The notes under the pieces: generated by a model | Told to the model about the DNA's origin: nothing | Databases searched by the model: none | The model's input: only the letters and a program-made list of their open reading frames with translations | Made by a program: the position numbers and the translations under genes | Shown: piece after piece, positions 22,725 to 34,176 of the stretch | Position numbering within the stretch: position 1 is the first letter of the stretch | How the letters are laid out: each line of letters starts with the position of its first letter | Assembly (NCBI RefSeq): GCF_945859705.1 | Contig: NC_079135.1 | Coordinates: forward strand, 127,280,551 to 127,344,550 | Length of the DNA: 64,000 bases | Source of the DNA: Episyrphus balteatus | Taxonomy: Eukaryota; Arthropoda; Insecta; Diptera; Syrphidae | Direction of reading: 5' to 3'

Positions 22725-23300
22725 AGAAAATCACAATGCCTACATTATTTTCTGAATGACTGAAGGCTGTGAATTGCATTACGCTTCAGTAAGACTTTCG
22801 TGTATTATACTGATATAGTGGCAACACCAAATTAATATGTTCATGTTGGATAAAATTAAAAAGCAAACAAGCGATGATCTAATAAATATTTAATAACTGC
22901 GAGTCAAAAAAAAAAAAAAAATGTTACACATACGCCCTAGTGAACGTTTTCTTTTCTTTTTCTGTTTTTTGTATAATTTAATAAATATGTGTAGGTATGC
23001 AAAATAAAGAATTTGATATATTTTTTTCATAAATTTAATTTATGTGTAAAACAATTAAAACAATAAATAAAAAAAAATGATAAAAAATATGATTTTTCTA
23101 TAAATTATTTGTTTTTAATAATTGAATTAAAGAACAATCAAGTTAGGATTTTTTTTTTATTTTTACAAATTTTATAACAAAATTACTTTCAATTGTGACT
23201 CAATATTAATAATGTTTAACTGTTAACCCAGCTTTTTTACAAATGACCAAATTGTTTATAAAACATACAACCTTATAATTCTGGGCCAGCGATATGTTAG
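22725..23300. other. AT-rich DNA with a short dispersed repeat fragment
   Basis: At 22917-22960 an AATGTTACACATACGCCC block followed by TAGTGAACG is the complement of the GGTCACTGTGGCGTATGTG repeat found at 38500 and 40740. The rest is A/T-rich without coding signal. Confidence 0.4.
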
Positions 23301-23305
23301 ATCCA

Positions 23306-24735
23306 GAGCTGTAAAAATATCAATTTAAGAAAATGCATTTGAAATTAAAAAATAAATATTTATTACAAATAAAAAAAATTTGCATTGAAAAAAAATAATT
23401 CTTGCAACTGAAAATATTTTGCATTAAAAAAAATTGTATTGCAAACAAAAAATTTTCTGCATTGAAAAAAAAAAAAAATTTAATGCACACATTTTGCATT
23501 GATTTTTTTACTTGCGATATAGGTACTATATATCAAGTTATGTATTCGTACAAAAAAAAAAAGTTGAGATAACATTTTTCCATGACATTACGATGGTAGA
23601 CAATGCCAAAAAAGTGGGTCCCGGAAGTCCGTCTGTCTGTCTGTCTGTCTGTCTGTCAGTCTGTCAGTCTGTCAGTCTGTCAGTCTGTCTGTCTGTCTGT
23701 ATAAGGAGCTACAGCCTAAACGGATGGACCGATTAATGTCAAACTTGGTATGTAGCGTTATTTGGCGACTCTCCAGAGGGGTTTTTGGAATTAATTTTTT
23801 TGGACCAAAAATAACGGTACTTGTCATATACCGATTTTAGTAAAATTGAAATATCTCGAAAACGGGTCCAACGATTTTGTTTAAAAAATTCAAATGTTAG
23901 TTTTGAGCTAAGGTCTATCTTTCAATGAAAAACATTTTTTTTGAAAATCATTATTAACGGTACCTGCCATAGAACCGTTTTTTTCAAATCCAATTATCTC
24001 CGAAACTGCTTATTCGATTTCAACGAAACTTTTTGTGAAGAAGCATTTATATAATCTAAATATAAACCAAAAATAAAATAAAAAAAAAAAATATTTTTGG
24101 ATTTTTAAAAAAATTTTGAAAATTTTTTTTTGAAAAATCAAATTTTCGAAAACGGGAAATTGAATTTTTTTGAAATTTTGTTTTTAGATGTTGATTAGTG
24201 ATTTCTACAAAATGGCATACCAATTTTTTTTTTAAACTTTTTTTCCAAAAAATTATTTATAAAAAATTAGTTTTTTAAAAAACGGCTCTAACGATTTTGA
24301 AAATTTTTTTTCTAAAAATGCATGTTAATATATCAATCAAAACTGCATACTTGTTTTGGAGGGCAATTTAATTTCAGATTTTATTTCATTTTTTAAAAAA
24401 AACGAATTTTATTTTTTTTTCAAATTTCTATATAAAAAGTCTTAAAAATGTAAGCAACTTTAACTCTAAGAGCAAGTTCGTGCGACCCAGTCGTGCATTT
24501 TATTTTTTTTCAATGCATAACATTTTTTTGTTGCAATAAATTTTTTTTTTAATTCAAAATAATTTTATTTGCAATTAAAATTTTATTTTCAATTCAATTT
24601 TTTTTCATTTGCAATAAACATTTTTTTTTTTCAATGCAAATATTTTTTATTTGCAATAATTTTTTTTAATGCAAATATTTTTCAGTTGCACTAAAATTTT
24701 TTTTTTTTAATAAATATTTTTTCTTACAACCCTTT
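23306..24735. repeat. foldback-like structure: inverted arrays of TGCATTGAAAAAAA around a family C copy
   Basis: The left arm (about 23306-23509) has repeated TTTGCATTGAAAAAAAA-type units. The right arm (about 24500-24735) has the same units inverted (TTTTTTTTCAATGCAAATA, TTGCAATAAATTTTTTT). The outer edges GCTGTAAAAATATC and AAATATTTTTTCTTACAAC are also roughly inverted. The family C repeat occupies the loop exactly. Either family C inserted into a foldback, or these arms are part of a longer composite element. Confidence 0.5.
23510..24500 (+). repeat. dispersed family C repeat, near full-length copy
   Basis: The left end ACTTGCGATATAGG and the right-side AGAGCAAGT (24469-24477) form a short imperfect inverted pair; homology with other copies continues for about 22 bp past it (CGACCCAGTCGTGCATTTTA). 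The interior has TTACGATGGTAGACAATGCC, a (GTCT)n/(CAGT) microsatellite at 23631-23701, TACAGCCTAAACGGATGGAC, CGATT and then AAACTTGGTATG. It also has three or four AT-rich subrepeats of the type AAACGGGTCCAACGATTTTG. The 74-codon frame reading SVCLSVCLSVCQ is a microsatellite product. Confidence 0.75.
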
Positions 24736-24937
24736 TTAGACCTATGTTTTTAGTGTCATAAAAGGTTTTATTGCATATAGGGCTGTTCTCAATATCATTT
24801 AATATACAGGCACAATTTTTCAAAAGGTCAGTCTAACAACTTGTATTTGGTTACAAAATTATTTTCAGCTAGGTTCTGATAATGGTTTGCATACCAAACG
24901 CATTTCGCTACCAATCTCTTGTTTTTAATTATTTTTG

Positions 24938-26010
24938 AAGTGAAAACTTCTTTAGTATCGTAGTGATTTGAAACAAGATGAAACGAAAACGCGACACGAC
25001 TTCAACTTATTATAACTTTTTTGTTTTAATAGATAGATGAATGAAATTTGTACTGTAGATAGGTAATCAAATAAATTATAATTGTACAAAATTTCAATTA
25101 ATTTCATATTCAAAATTCGGAGATAACGGTAAAAAGATGTTCTTTTCGAACACACGTTATATCTTTTGATCTAGTGCACATACAAATTTGGTTTAACTTT
25201 AATACACATGTTGATAACATAACCTTTTATTTGATATATCACACATAACGTTACGTGCTCTACAAGTTATACAATCTTAAATTGAAATAAATTTAAAAAT
25301 ACCTCAAAACACCTGTGGAGATCTGTTGGCGATGACCAGCTACCAGTGTAGGAAGTACCGTAATCTCAGTCTGGAAATTCGACATGGTTGACTTTAAAAA
25401 ATTCTAACTTCTCTTGTAGACATCTTTGAAATAAGATTTATACGTCATTATACAAGGTGAAACAATAAGCTTTCACATGGTATAAAATTTTGTATAGGTT
25501 GTCAAACAAAAAAATTGATTTAATAGCATGAGAACATAAAAATAAATGTTTTTTTTGCTTTTTGGATGAAATTTCATCGAGTTCAAAAAATTGTAGCTCT
25601 TTTTGTAGATGTCTCAGACACCTGATCGATATATATATTTTGAGCTAAGACAATAAGCTTTCAGATGGTGTAAAAATTTGTATAGATTGTTATGGGAAAA
25701 AATGGATTTAGTACTGTGAGAAGATAAAAATACGTGTTTTTTTTCGCTTTTTTTGATGGAAATTGTTCGAGTTCAAAAAATTCTAGCTCTTTTTGTAGAT
25801 GTCTCATAGATAATCGATGATATATTTTGAGCTAAGACAATAAGCTTTCAGAATATATAAAATTTATCTAGGTTGTCATATAAAAAACATGGATTTGAAG
25901 GTAATAGGATAAAAATAGGTAGATTTTTTCTATTTTGTTTTTGCAAGAAAAATGATTTTTTAAGGTTTCACTTCTACCACGTGTGAATTGCACACATGAT
26001 TTTTTTGTTA
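24938..26010 (-). repeat. dispersed repeat family B, reverse copy
   Basis: Reverse complement of the 3156-3990 copy. It starts TTTTTGAAGTGAAAACTTC, then AGTATCGTAGTGATTTGAAA, and passes the core block CAGTCTGGAAATTCGACATG. It then has three tandem subrepeats of about 160-200 bp (GTAGACATCTTTG at 25425, GTAGATGTCTCAGACAC at 25600, GTAGATGTCTCATAGAT at 25795). It finishes at the palindrome GTGTGAATTGCACAC (25981-25995). Confidence 0.7.
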
Positions 26011-26136
26011 ATAAATTGTTTACTAATTAATCAACTCTGACAGGCATGTACCCGGCGAAAACAACGTTGGACGATGATTTTAAGTCAACATCATAGTTCA
26101 AAAAGTAGGGTTGAATGTTGAGAAAATAGTAAACTG

Positions 26137-26256
26137 TTAAAACGTTAAAATGTTAAAATGTTAAAATGTTAAAATGTTAAAATGTTAAAATGTTAAAATG
26201 TTAAAATGTTAAAATGTTAAAATGTTAAAATGTTAAAATGTTAAAATGTTAAAATG
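26137..26256. repeat. (TTAAAATG)n array, block 1 (15 units)
   Basis: Fifteen 8-bp units, the first being TTAAAACG. It is followed directly by a 24-bp segment. Confidence 0.95.
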
Positions 26257-26280
26257 TTTAACTGGCGTTATGCAACTGCA
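26257..26280. repeat. 24-bp array-associated segment, copy 1
   Basis: TTTAACTGGCGTTATGCAAC followed by TGCA. The identical 24 bp end the array at 27029-27052. Its length equals three array units, and its first five bases resemble a unit start. Confidence 0.95.
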
Positions 26281-27028
26281 AATGTTAAAATGTTAAAATG
26301 TTAAAATGTTAAAATGTTAAAATGTTAAAATGTTAAAATGTTAAAATGTTAAAATGTTAAAATGTTAAAATGTTAAAATGTTAAAATGTTAAAATGTTAA
26401 AATGTTAAAATGTTAAAATGTTAAAATGTTAAAATGTTAAAATGTTAAAATGTTAAAATGTTAAAATGTTAAAATGTTAAAATGTTAAAATGTTAAAATG
26501 TTAAAATGTTAAAATGTTAAAATGTTAAAATGTTAAAATGTTAAAATGTTAAAATGTTAAAATGTTAAAATGTTAAAATGTTAAAATGTTAAAATGTTAA
26601 AATGTTAAAATGTTAAAATGTTAAAATGTTAAAATGTTAAAATGTTAAAATGTTAAAATGTTAAAATGTTAAAATGTTAAAATGTTAAAATGTTAAAATG
26701 TTAAAATGTTAAAATGTTAAAATGTTAAAATGTTAAAATGTTAAAATGTTAAAATGTTAAAATGTTAAAATGTTAAAATGTTAAAATGTTAAAATGTTAA
26801 AATGTTAAAATGTTAAAATTTTAAAATGTTAAAATGTTAAAATGTTAAAATGTTAAAATGTTAAAATGTTAAAATGTTAAAATGTTAAAATGTTAAAATG
26901 TTAAAATGTTAAAATGTTAAAATGTTAAAATGTTAAAATGTTAAAATGTTAAAATGTTAAAATGTTAAAATGTTAAAATGTTAAAATGTTAAAATGTTAA
27001 AATATTAAAATGTTAAAATGTTAAAATG
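26281..27028. repeat. (TTAAAATG)n array, block 2 (93 units plus a half unit)
   Basis: A half unit (AATG) is followed by 744 bp of the 8-bp repeat. Only two variant bases were seen by eye, at about 26820 (G to T) and 27004 (G to A). Confidence 0.95.
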
Positions 27029-27052
27029 TTTAACTGGCGTTATGCAACTGCA
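27029..27052. repeat. 24-bp array-associated segment, copy 2
   Basis: Identical to 26257-26280. It marks the right edge of the array and passes into low-copy DNA (TCTCTTTAACTATCAACCC). Confidence 0.95.
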
Positions 27053-29400
27053 TCTCTTTAACTATCAACCCGCAGGAATAATATCACAAGAGTGATGATA
27101 TTTGTATTCCTTATTCGATATACTGGACGCCAAAGTGAATTGAAGGAAGCAAACCAGCGCAACGCGTGATATCGTCGAGTTGAGCGAGTCTCCATCAGTT
27201 TGTCTGGTTGACATTGGACGACTTAAACGATGCGATAATTTGTCATTTCTGGTTATTTAATTAATAATTGCAATTGACATATATGCAAGAGTATTTATAT
27301 ATGCGCCTGGTAAACAGTGACAGAACGAACAAAAACAGGAAGAACATCTAGCGAGTTCATTTGATATGACTACGTGGCGAGTGCATTCCAAAGGATTCAT
27401 GTTTGTGTGTAGTGAGCGTGTATGACAAAACGATGAAACGATGGATGCCAGAGATGTCAAATTCGAATTAAAAATGTTGTCTGAATATTTTTTTAATTAA
27501 TTAATGCCACGACTTCTTGATAGTTGAAGCTTGTAATAATTAAAATTACGTCAACCTATGACAGAAATTGGCGTCTAAGAAATAGCGGTCAGAATCACTC
27601 GCAGAGATAAAAAGTGCTGATATTGAGTGTTTTAATTATTATTTGTCTGAGATCACTGATTAAATTTGTGTCCAAACACACTTCAAGTCCTGTGAAATAT
27701 TGTTAAACACAAAAAATATCATGTTCACCTTTCGGTCATTCCAGGAACGTCAAAAATCTGAAACTATAAATTTAAAGTCAAGTTTAATAAATTTTCAAAC
27801 TGCCTGTCAACACGTTAAAACGAAGTCTTTAGACAGACACAAAAGGCAAAAGAAAAAAACAGAGAACATTTTAAAAAAGGATCAAAAGCCATTAATCGTT
27901 CAGAAATGTGTTTCCTGTTCTACATATAGACTTTCATTGCCTCCTTCACATCACAAGAGGATTCCTTGACGTAATCCACATAAATGTATACAAACACACA
28001 CTATAGGTTATACATATATGAACGAATATTTATATTGCCACAAAAACCTGGTGTGAAAGGATTATACACAAAACACACGCCCCACCTTTTATAAAATGTA
28101 TGTATATTGATTCACCATCACCGGTGCTGGGTTCAGTATATCTCTACGCTTTGGTGTAACGTCCGTCCGTGCGATAAAATCGACAAAAAGGATAAACATT
28201 TTATGTCTCATTCCCCCGAAAGGGTTACAGAATTGGTGATGGTGTCAAGCAAAAAATAAAAAAAAAAAGAAATACAATGAGAAAATAAAGAATTCAAAGA
28301 AGGATTACATTACTTTAGTGTTTTTTTTTTCTTTTTATTCTTTTTCTTTAAAAAAGAACAGATAAAATAAAATTGTATAAAAAGAAATGGATTTATGTGT
28401 ATATTTTCATTTCTAGAGATGTCCTTTTTAATTCACTAACTCAAAGTGAGCTTTTGTAGAAGATTCAAAAAAAAAAAAAATCTCTCCACTTTCAAGCTGC
28501 CACCACCCAACTTCAACCCTTTTTTTTGACAGAAAATTAAAATAATAGAAAACAATCCCGTTCCCAATTTCAGCTCTAAGCTTCTTAGACATCCTTGAGC
28601 AGACAGAAAAACTAGACGAGTATTAAGAGCATAGGATACCCGGCATCGACAGCAAATTGATGTTAGAAGAATTTCACAAAATTTTCGGCAGTATTAAAAG
28701 ATTTATTTCGAAATAAAAATAAGAAAAAAATAATTAAATTTGTAGAAAAATGAAAGAAAAGCAAAACTGAGTCCTGAGGGATTGATACTATACTACAAAT
28801 GAAAAAAAAATTATGGCAAAAACTGATGAACCAAGAATAAATTTATAAATTACAACTGAAATTGGATCAAATAGTCAAAAAAGTAAACTGCAACAGGAAG
28901 GCAAGTTTGGAAGGCAAAGGTGTATTTTCGAAGAACATAGCAAATCTATATTTTTAATGAAAACCAGGATTTTAATATGAAAACCAGAATACCTATAGGG
29001 GAATATTTCTAAATTGTCAGAGTAGGGAAAAAGATTTTAGAACTGATCAAAACATAAATTGTCAGTCAATAACGAGAATCCTTTTCGAAAGTCACGCACA
29101 ACTATTATATACCTACGAAAAAAAAAACAGCACTTTTCTATACGAAATAAAGAAATCATTTTATCATTTCATTTAGTACAGTAAAATAGGCTCTTAAAAA
29201 ATAAAAAATTGATACACTCATGAAACTTCTCAAAAATTTTGCTTTTGGGATAAGAACCAAGTATAAAAAAGTTTATAAAAAAAGTTGTGTAGAAGGTGTT
29301 TTTTCGCGGAAAATAGGGAGGGGGTGAAGCTAAAAAATATCTATAGTGAAAAAAATTGTTAGTGAAATATCATCATTTGACACGTCATGTTTTTAAGGTA
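27053..29400. other. low-copy DNA
   Basis: No repeat partner recognised. Bases 27060-28240 are of mixed composition with CpG-containing segments (AGCGCAACGCGTGATATCGT at 27157). After 28250 it is strongly A-rich. The 89-codon frame at 27700-27969 and the 67-codon reverse frame at 27257-27460 resemble no known protein. Probably intergenic or intronic. Confidence 0.35.
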
Positions 29401-31240
29401 TTTTGACGTGATAACGTCTTATAAATCGATGAACCATGGCAGCCACCACAAAAAAGTGACGCCATTTTCTAACGTTACACTCTCGCACTTTCGCAGTGCG
29501 GCAAAAAATTTCAATTAAAAATTAAAAATAAACTATTAGAGATACAAAAATCTTCTATAGCTTATTTGAAAGATAATAACTTAAAGCTAAATCCAAATGA
29601 AAGATTTTTAAAAATTCCGTTATTTAATAGGGTAAAACGAAAAGATGAAATTTGGGCTAAAATCTAAACGCGAAGTCGTAAAGAATTGATTTTTTTTGCT
29701 ATAGATAGATAAGATTAATTTAAGAATAACTGCATTCAAGAAAAAATTCTAAATAATTTTGAAACTAAGCTATAACGTTTTGTTTGAAAGTTGTACACGT
29801 GTTGGGGCTATGACAAAATGATGATTATGGGTAAAGGAAATTTTTTTTGACAATTCTAAGGATGCCAGGTGAAAGATGAGGGAAAAAAAAATTCGGGGTC
29901 TGATACGGATTTTTTTCCAACACTCTGCGTTTCGAAATATGAATTTTTAAAAAACACCTTGTTTTTTAGGGGTATTTTTGGGTAATTTTTGATTTTTAGC
30001 TTTTTTTGGAGCTTTCAAAAAATCTCAAACTTAAAGGACATGTAGGTTTTGGCCTTATGCATACATGTGCAAAAAATTGTAATCGTTTAGTGAGTTTTGA
30101 CTGAATAAAGGAAGAAACAAGTTTTTAAAAAACACGTTTTTTGACCGTTTTAAACCGATTTTCATCGTTTTTTATTTTTATCTTTTTTTTTTAATAGATA
30201 CAGGAATAAAGTATATGGAGTAATGATATACCATGACCACGACTAAATGTGTGCGAAGTTTCAATCATTTTCGTTAACACAATTTTGAGATAACGGTAAA
30301 TTAAAATTTTAGAATTCAACAGGTTATAACTTTTGACGAAGAGCAGATAGAAATTTTATTAAACTTTTATGAGCATCCTGATACAGTTACTTGGTATATA
30401 GCACACAACGGTTAACTAACTACAAGCTATACAATGTTAAATTAAGAAACTTGCGAAAAACCTCAAAACGCCAGTGGAGATCTGTTGCCCCCCGAACAGC
30501 CAACAGTGTGGGAAGTACCATAATCTCAGTCTGGAAATTCGACATGGTTGACTTTAAAAAACTAACTTCTAACTTCTCTTGTAGGCATCTTTGAAATGAG
30601 ATTGATACGTCATATGAAAGATGAAATAATAAGCTTTCACATGGTATATATTTTGTATAGGTTGTCAAACAAAGAAATGATTCCATAGCCTGAAAACATA
30701 AAAATAAATGTTTTTTTTTTGCTTTTTTTAATGAAATTTGATCGTGTTCAAAAAATTCTAGCTATTTTTGTAGATGTCTCATAGACCTGATCGATATATA
30801 TATTTTGAGCAAAGACAATAAGATTTCAGATGGTATAAAATTTTTTATAGGTTGCTAGGAAAAAAAATGAAATTAATGACATGAGAAGATAAAAATTCAT
30901 GTTTTTTTTTGCTTTTTTGATGAAAATGATTGTTTTCAATAAATTATTTTTATACTTTTTGCGCATTGTAAAAATTAAAAAATTGGTTTATTCTTAAGAA
31001 AAAAAACTTTGCTTTAAATTGCATAACTATTTTTGTAAGCTTTTAAAATAAAAAAATTAATATAATGAGAAAATAAAAAAGGTATTTTTTTTTTAGCTTT
31101 TTTATGTAAATTATGATTGTTTGAAATAAGTAAACGCTTCAATTGACTCATTTTAAACAAAAGCACACAACCTGTTTTCTGACGATGTTATCACGTAAAA
31201 TCATCGTCCGTAAATCGGCTTTACAGAAAACCTCTTTTTT
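29401..31240 (-). repeat. dispersed repeat family A, near full-length reverse copy (~1.84 kb)
   Basis: One end is TTTTGACGTGATAACGTCTT, then ATAAATCGATGAACCATGGC and AGTGACGCCATTTTCTAACG. The other end, at 31186-31240, carries the inverted TTATCACGTAAAATCATCGT, then CCGTAAATCGGCTTTACAG and AAAACCTC. ACGTGATAACGTC thus forms imperfect inverted termini. The middle (about 30280-30900) is shared with family B, including CAGTCTGGAAATTCGACATG and the TTGTAGATGTCTCATAGACC subrepeats. No ORF of transposase length was seen. Confidence 0.7.
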
Positions 31241-31574
31241 CTTGTCTCGACCCAACCTACACGCTCTAGCTTTTTGGCGCATTGCTCCTGAATCACCCTG
31301 TATAGTCATTTTACCAAAAAGATGTTAAAAATCTTATTTGTTTATAACTTTTAACAGAATTGAAAATTTTCAAAAACACTTTGGGATATTATATTTATTA
31401 AAGAAATCTTAAAATATATGCAAAAAAAAGTATCAAATTCTTGAAGTCAGTTTAAGGTGGCCAAATTGAGAAAATTTGATTCTATGTGATTTCACAGATT
31501 TTTAATGCAGTCTTTAAATATAATGGAGAGTGAATAAGTTTTTTAAAAATATATCTTGAACTCACTTTATAGAC
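31241..31574. other. AT-rich DNA, unassigned
   Basis: No gene or repeat recognised between two elements. Confidence 0.4.
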
Positions 31575-31576
31575 TA

Positions 31577-31673
31577 GGGGCCGATTTTTTCACACTCGAT
31601 TATCTTTTAATCAAGGATTTTTGTATGGAATAATCCTTGATTAAACGATAATCGACTGTGAACAAACCGGCCC
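31577..31673. mobile_element. 97-bp hairpin MITE, TA duplication
   Basis: Almost the whole element is one inverted repeat: GGGGCCGATTTTTTCACACT at the left, and the complement pattern ACTGTGAACAAACCGGCCC at the right. Inner arms are TTTTAATCAAGGATT and AATCCTTGATTAAA, with a short loop near TTTGTATGG. TA lies directly outside both ends (31575-31576 and 31674-31675). Confidence 0.85.
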
Positions 31674-31787
31674 TAAATGTTTTCCAAAGTCGAAAAAACT
31701 CAAAAAATGAGCTTTAAAGCGTGGTAACCTTATGCCTTGACAGGATATCGATAGGTAACCCATTTGTGCAAAATATTTCTTTGGACA

Positions 31788-32165
31788 TTACCTTATGGAA
31801 AATATAACTCTCAAATAGCATACCGATGAAGGTAGGTTGTCCAATGGCGGGATCTGCTTGTATATACGGACTACGCAGCGGTCGAATGTTTTAACTCTCT
31901 TCTCCGTTGATTTTGTTTCTGTTTCGTACACAGAGAAAAAATAAAGTAGGGATAAATATATTTCTGGTATATTTAACATTATTCTAATTAAATATTTTAG
32001 AAGCAAAGTTATTACTGGCGTTATGTTTTCTCTATATAGCTTATGATATTTTCTAGGATTCCTCTGTTGATCTTCTTGAAGGCAAAAATCTAAATTAACA
32101 TTCTTCTGGAACAATTCAATTTCTTCGAAACTTTTTTGGTAAAATTCCCCTGAAATAATATTGTC
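31788..32165 (-). pseudogene. possible decayed coding fragment, unknown product
   Basis: A minus-strand frame stays open for about 125 codons from near 32165. It includes GEFYQKSFEEIELFQKNVN, then LDFCLQEDQQRNPRKYHKL and YRENITPVITLLLKYLIRIM. The first 60 residues have a normal protein-like mix of charged and aromatic residues rather than low complexity. There is no recognisable motif, no clear ATG near the start and no partner in the window. It may be a transposase or polyprotein remnant, or chance. Confidence 0.25.
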
Positions 32166-32399
32166 TATTTGAATGTGTCATGCGATTTAGCCATTTTTTG
32201 AGACTTAAGATGGAAAAAGTGACAGCATTCTACCAAAGCACACATACAAATATACAAATATCCCTTAAAGTGATGTCCACCTATCTAGCACCAAACCCAA
32301 CATCCTCCCTCCCCCATCACTACAGAGAGAGGACAAGAAATCCTTTCATCAGTTCAAAATGATGCTCTCGAAGCACTCGACTTTGGTCAGGCGATCCGA

Positions 32400-32740
32400 T
32401 TAAATCCGGTTAAATTGCGTCCTTTCGGACAAAGGTATATAGATTTAAGGCAAATATAAGGAACGAAAAAGGAACGAAGAGCAAGCTTGCTCTACTGAAG
32501 CAGAGAGAAAGAATCCTTAGCTACAAAATAAAATGCAAAAAAAACGAAGAAAACAAAGTAGAACTCTACAACAACGGTAAAAGAAGACAAAACTTATCCA
32601 GAAGAAAGAACAGAGAGCATCTGAAATGGTCTCATACAAAAGGCTAGAAGTACAACAAAACTTCTCTGTGCGACTTCGCCAATACCGACACCGACTAGAC
32701 TATGCCAACTCTATAAACGAAGAATAGAGTAATCTGATCC
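32400..32740 (+). pseudogene. possible non-LTR retrotransposon remnant
   Basis: Two frames look coding-like. One has KGTKSKLALLKQRERILSYK, near 32465-32530. The other has MVSYKRLEVQQNFSVRLRQY, then RHRLDYANSINEE and a stop, at 32620-32730. The Arg-rich second piece resembles the linker between endonuclease and reverse transcriptase in LINE ORF2 proteins. Stops and frame changes make it non-functional. The assignment is by impression and weak. Confidence 0.25.
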
Positions 32741-34170
32741 TGGCGAAGAGACACGCTCACAAAATTGCAAGAATAAAAAAAAAAAAATACGCAAACAAGA
32801 CAAAAACGCAAGCCCGAAAGGAATTATATCCTTCAAAATAGATTGTGTGGAGGGAAGAGCAACAGCAGCGAACAATTATTTATGGTCTGCTGCCCTTGAA
32901 GGAGACATAAATTGACAAATAATTGGAGGTCTATTCCAAAGGATGATTTATTCGGTTCGGTAATGGTCGTCGTAACTATGCACAAAGTGGGTACCAATTC
33001 CACCCGCAGCACCATCTCTTTCCACTAAAACATTCTATGTGGCAGCAATACCGAAGAAGGAAGAAGAGCGAGAAGGAGTCTCCAATCGCTGCCAAACGGA
33101 ACCAGAACCAGGATACATGCAATAACAATAATCATAATCAACGCCCGGGGGCGGCAAACTGGATGTTGCTGTTTTCAGACCAGACCAGATCCACCCCACC
33201 ACTTCTCGACTATAGAGCATCACACTACTTTGGACACAACTATCGATAGCTGGAAATCTTATCAGGAACCGTTCCATTTCATCTCTGCGTAACAATCGGC
33301 CAGGCCATAAAATTACCACATAATAATTTTCCTGCAATGCACGAAGAGGTTTGGTTGATTGCTGGCTCAGGCTCAGAATGATGGTGGGGGTTGGGGATTG
33401 TAATGGTGGAGCATATATAAGTAAATGGTTAGGGTGGTAGCAGTGGTATTTGCTTCTGCGAGAGTGTGTAATTACAGATGTGGCGCTTATATCCCAGTGT
33501 AATGTTAATGTCGACGGAATTCGATTGATGAGCAATTAGCACAATTGCGAGAAATTGATATTTTTGAGGATTAAATGCATTGTTTGATATGAGATGGTTT
33601 TTGTTTGGGTGGAATGAGGTTGGGGAGTGGTGTTAAAGGACAATAGGTTGGTAGATCCTGTGCAAAATAATGGTGGGTGTTATTGGAGATTTATTGAAGT
33701 GTAAACGATTCTGCGTACATATACGAAAATAAAGCGATTGTGGGTGAACATTGAATTAAATAACAGGTGATACACGTGAAATGTGTGAGTTGTCATGGAG
33801 ATACTGGCTATTAAACTCTATTCCAGAAATAGTGTGTGAATTCTATTTAACGTCGATTGTTTGATTTCAGAGAAAAATTAATTTATTTTTAAAAGGTATG
33901 AATTATAGGTTAAAATACACCAGGAAACTAAATAATGGCATTGAACAATTTAAAATTCTGAGAAATAAAAAATGCTTTTTTGTTTGAGAGCAAGAACAAA
34001 TTGGAAAGTAATAATATTTTTTGAAAAGTGAGGTTAAAATACCAATACCAATATTGTTAACGAACTTTGTGAATCATTTTACTTAGCATTTCTCCTTCTT
34101 TTTTGAAATTTCTTCCAGTTCGCAATGCTTACATGTTTGGCTTATTTGTATTTGAAGTTCAATATATGTA
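32741..34170. other. low-copy DNA
   Basis: Bases 32830-33560 are the most mixed part (CCCGGGGGCGG at 33145, many ATC/GTT motifs). The 166-codon reverse frame at 33035-33535 covers it but reads as a shadow of non-coding DNA, with overlapping frames on the other strand and no recognisable domain. No repeat partner was found. A regulatory or intronic role is possible. Confidence 0.35.
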
Positions 34171-34176
34171 ATACTC

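Noticed and set aside
23512..23736. 74-codon frame with SVCLSVCLSVCQ
   Set aside because: Translation of the GTCT microsatellite in the family C repeat.
26137..27052. CRISPR-like array
   Set aside because: Direct repeats are contiguous 8-bp units with no spacers, and the DNA is eukaryotic. It is a minisatellite.
33035..33535. 166-codon reverse frame
   Set aside because: Overlaps a plus-strand frame, shows no domain or signal, and its composition follows the local mixed DNA. Conservation data could reopen it.
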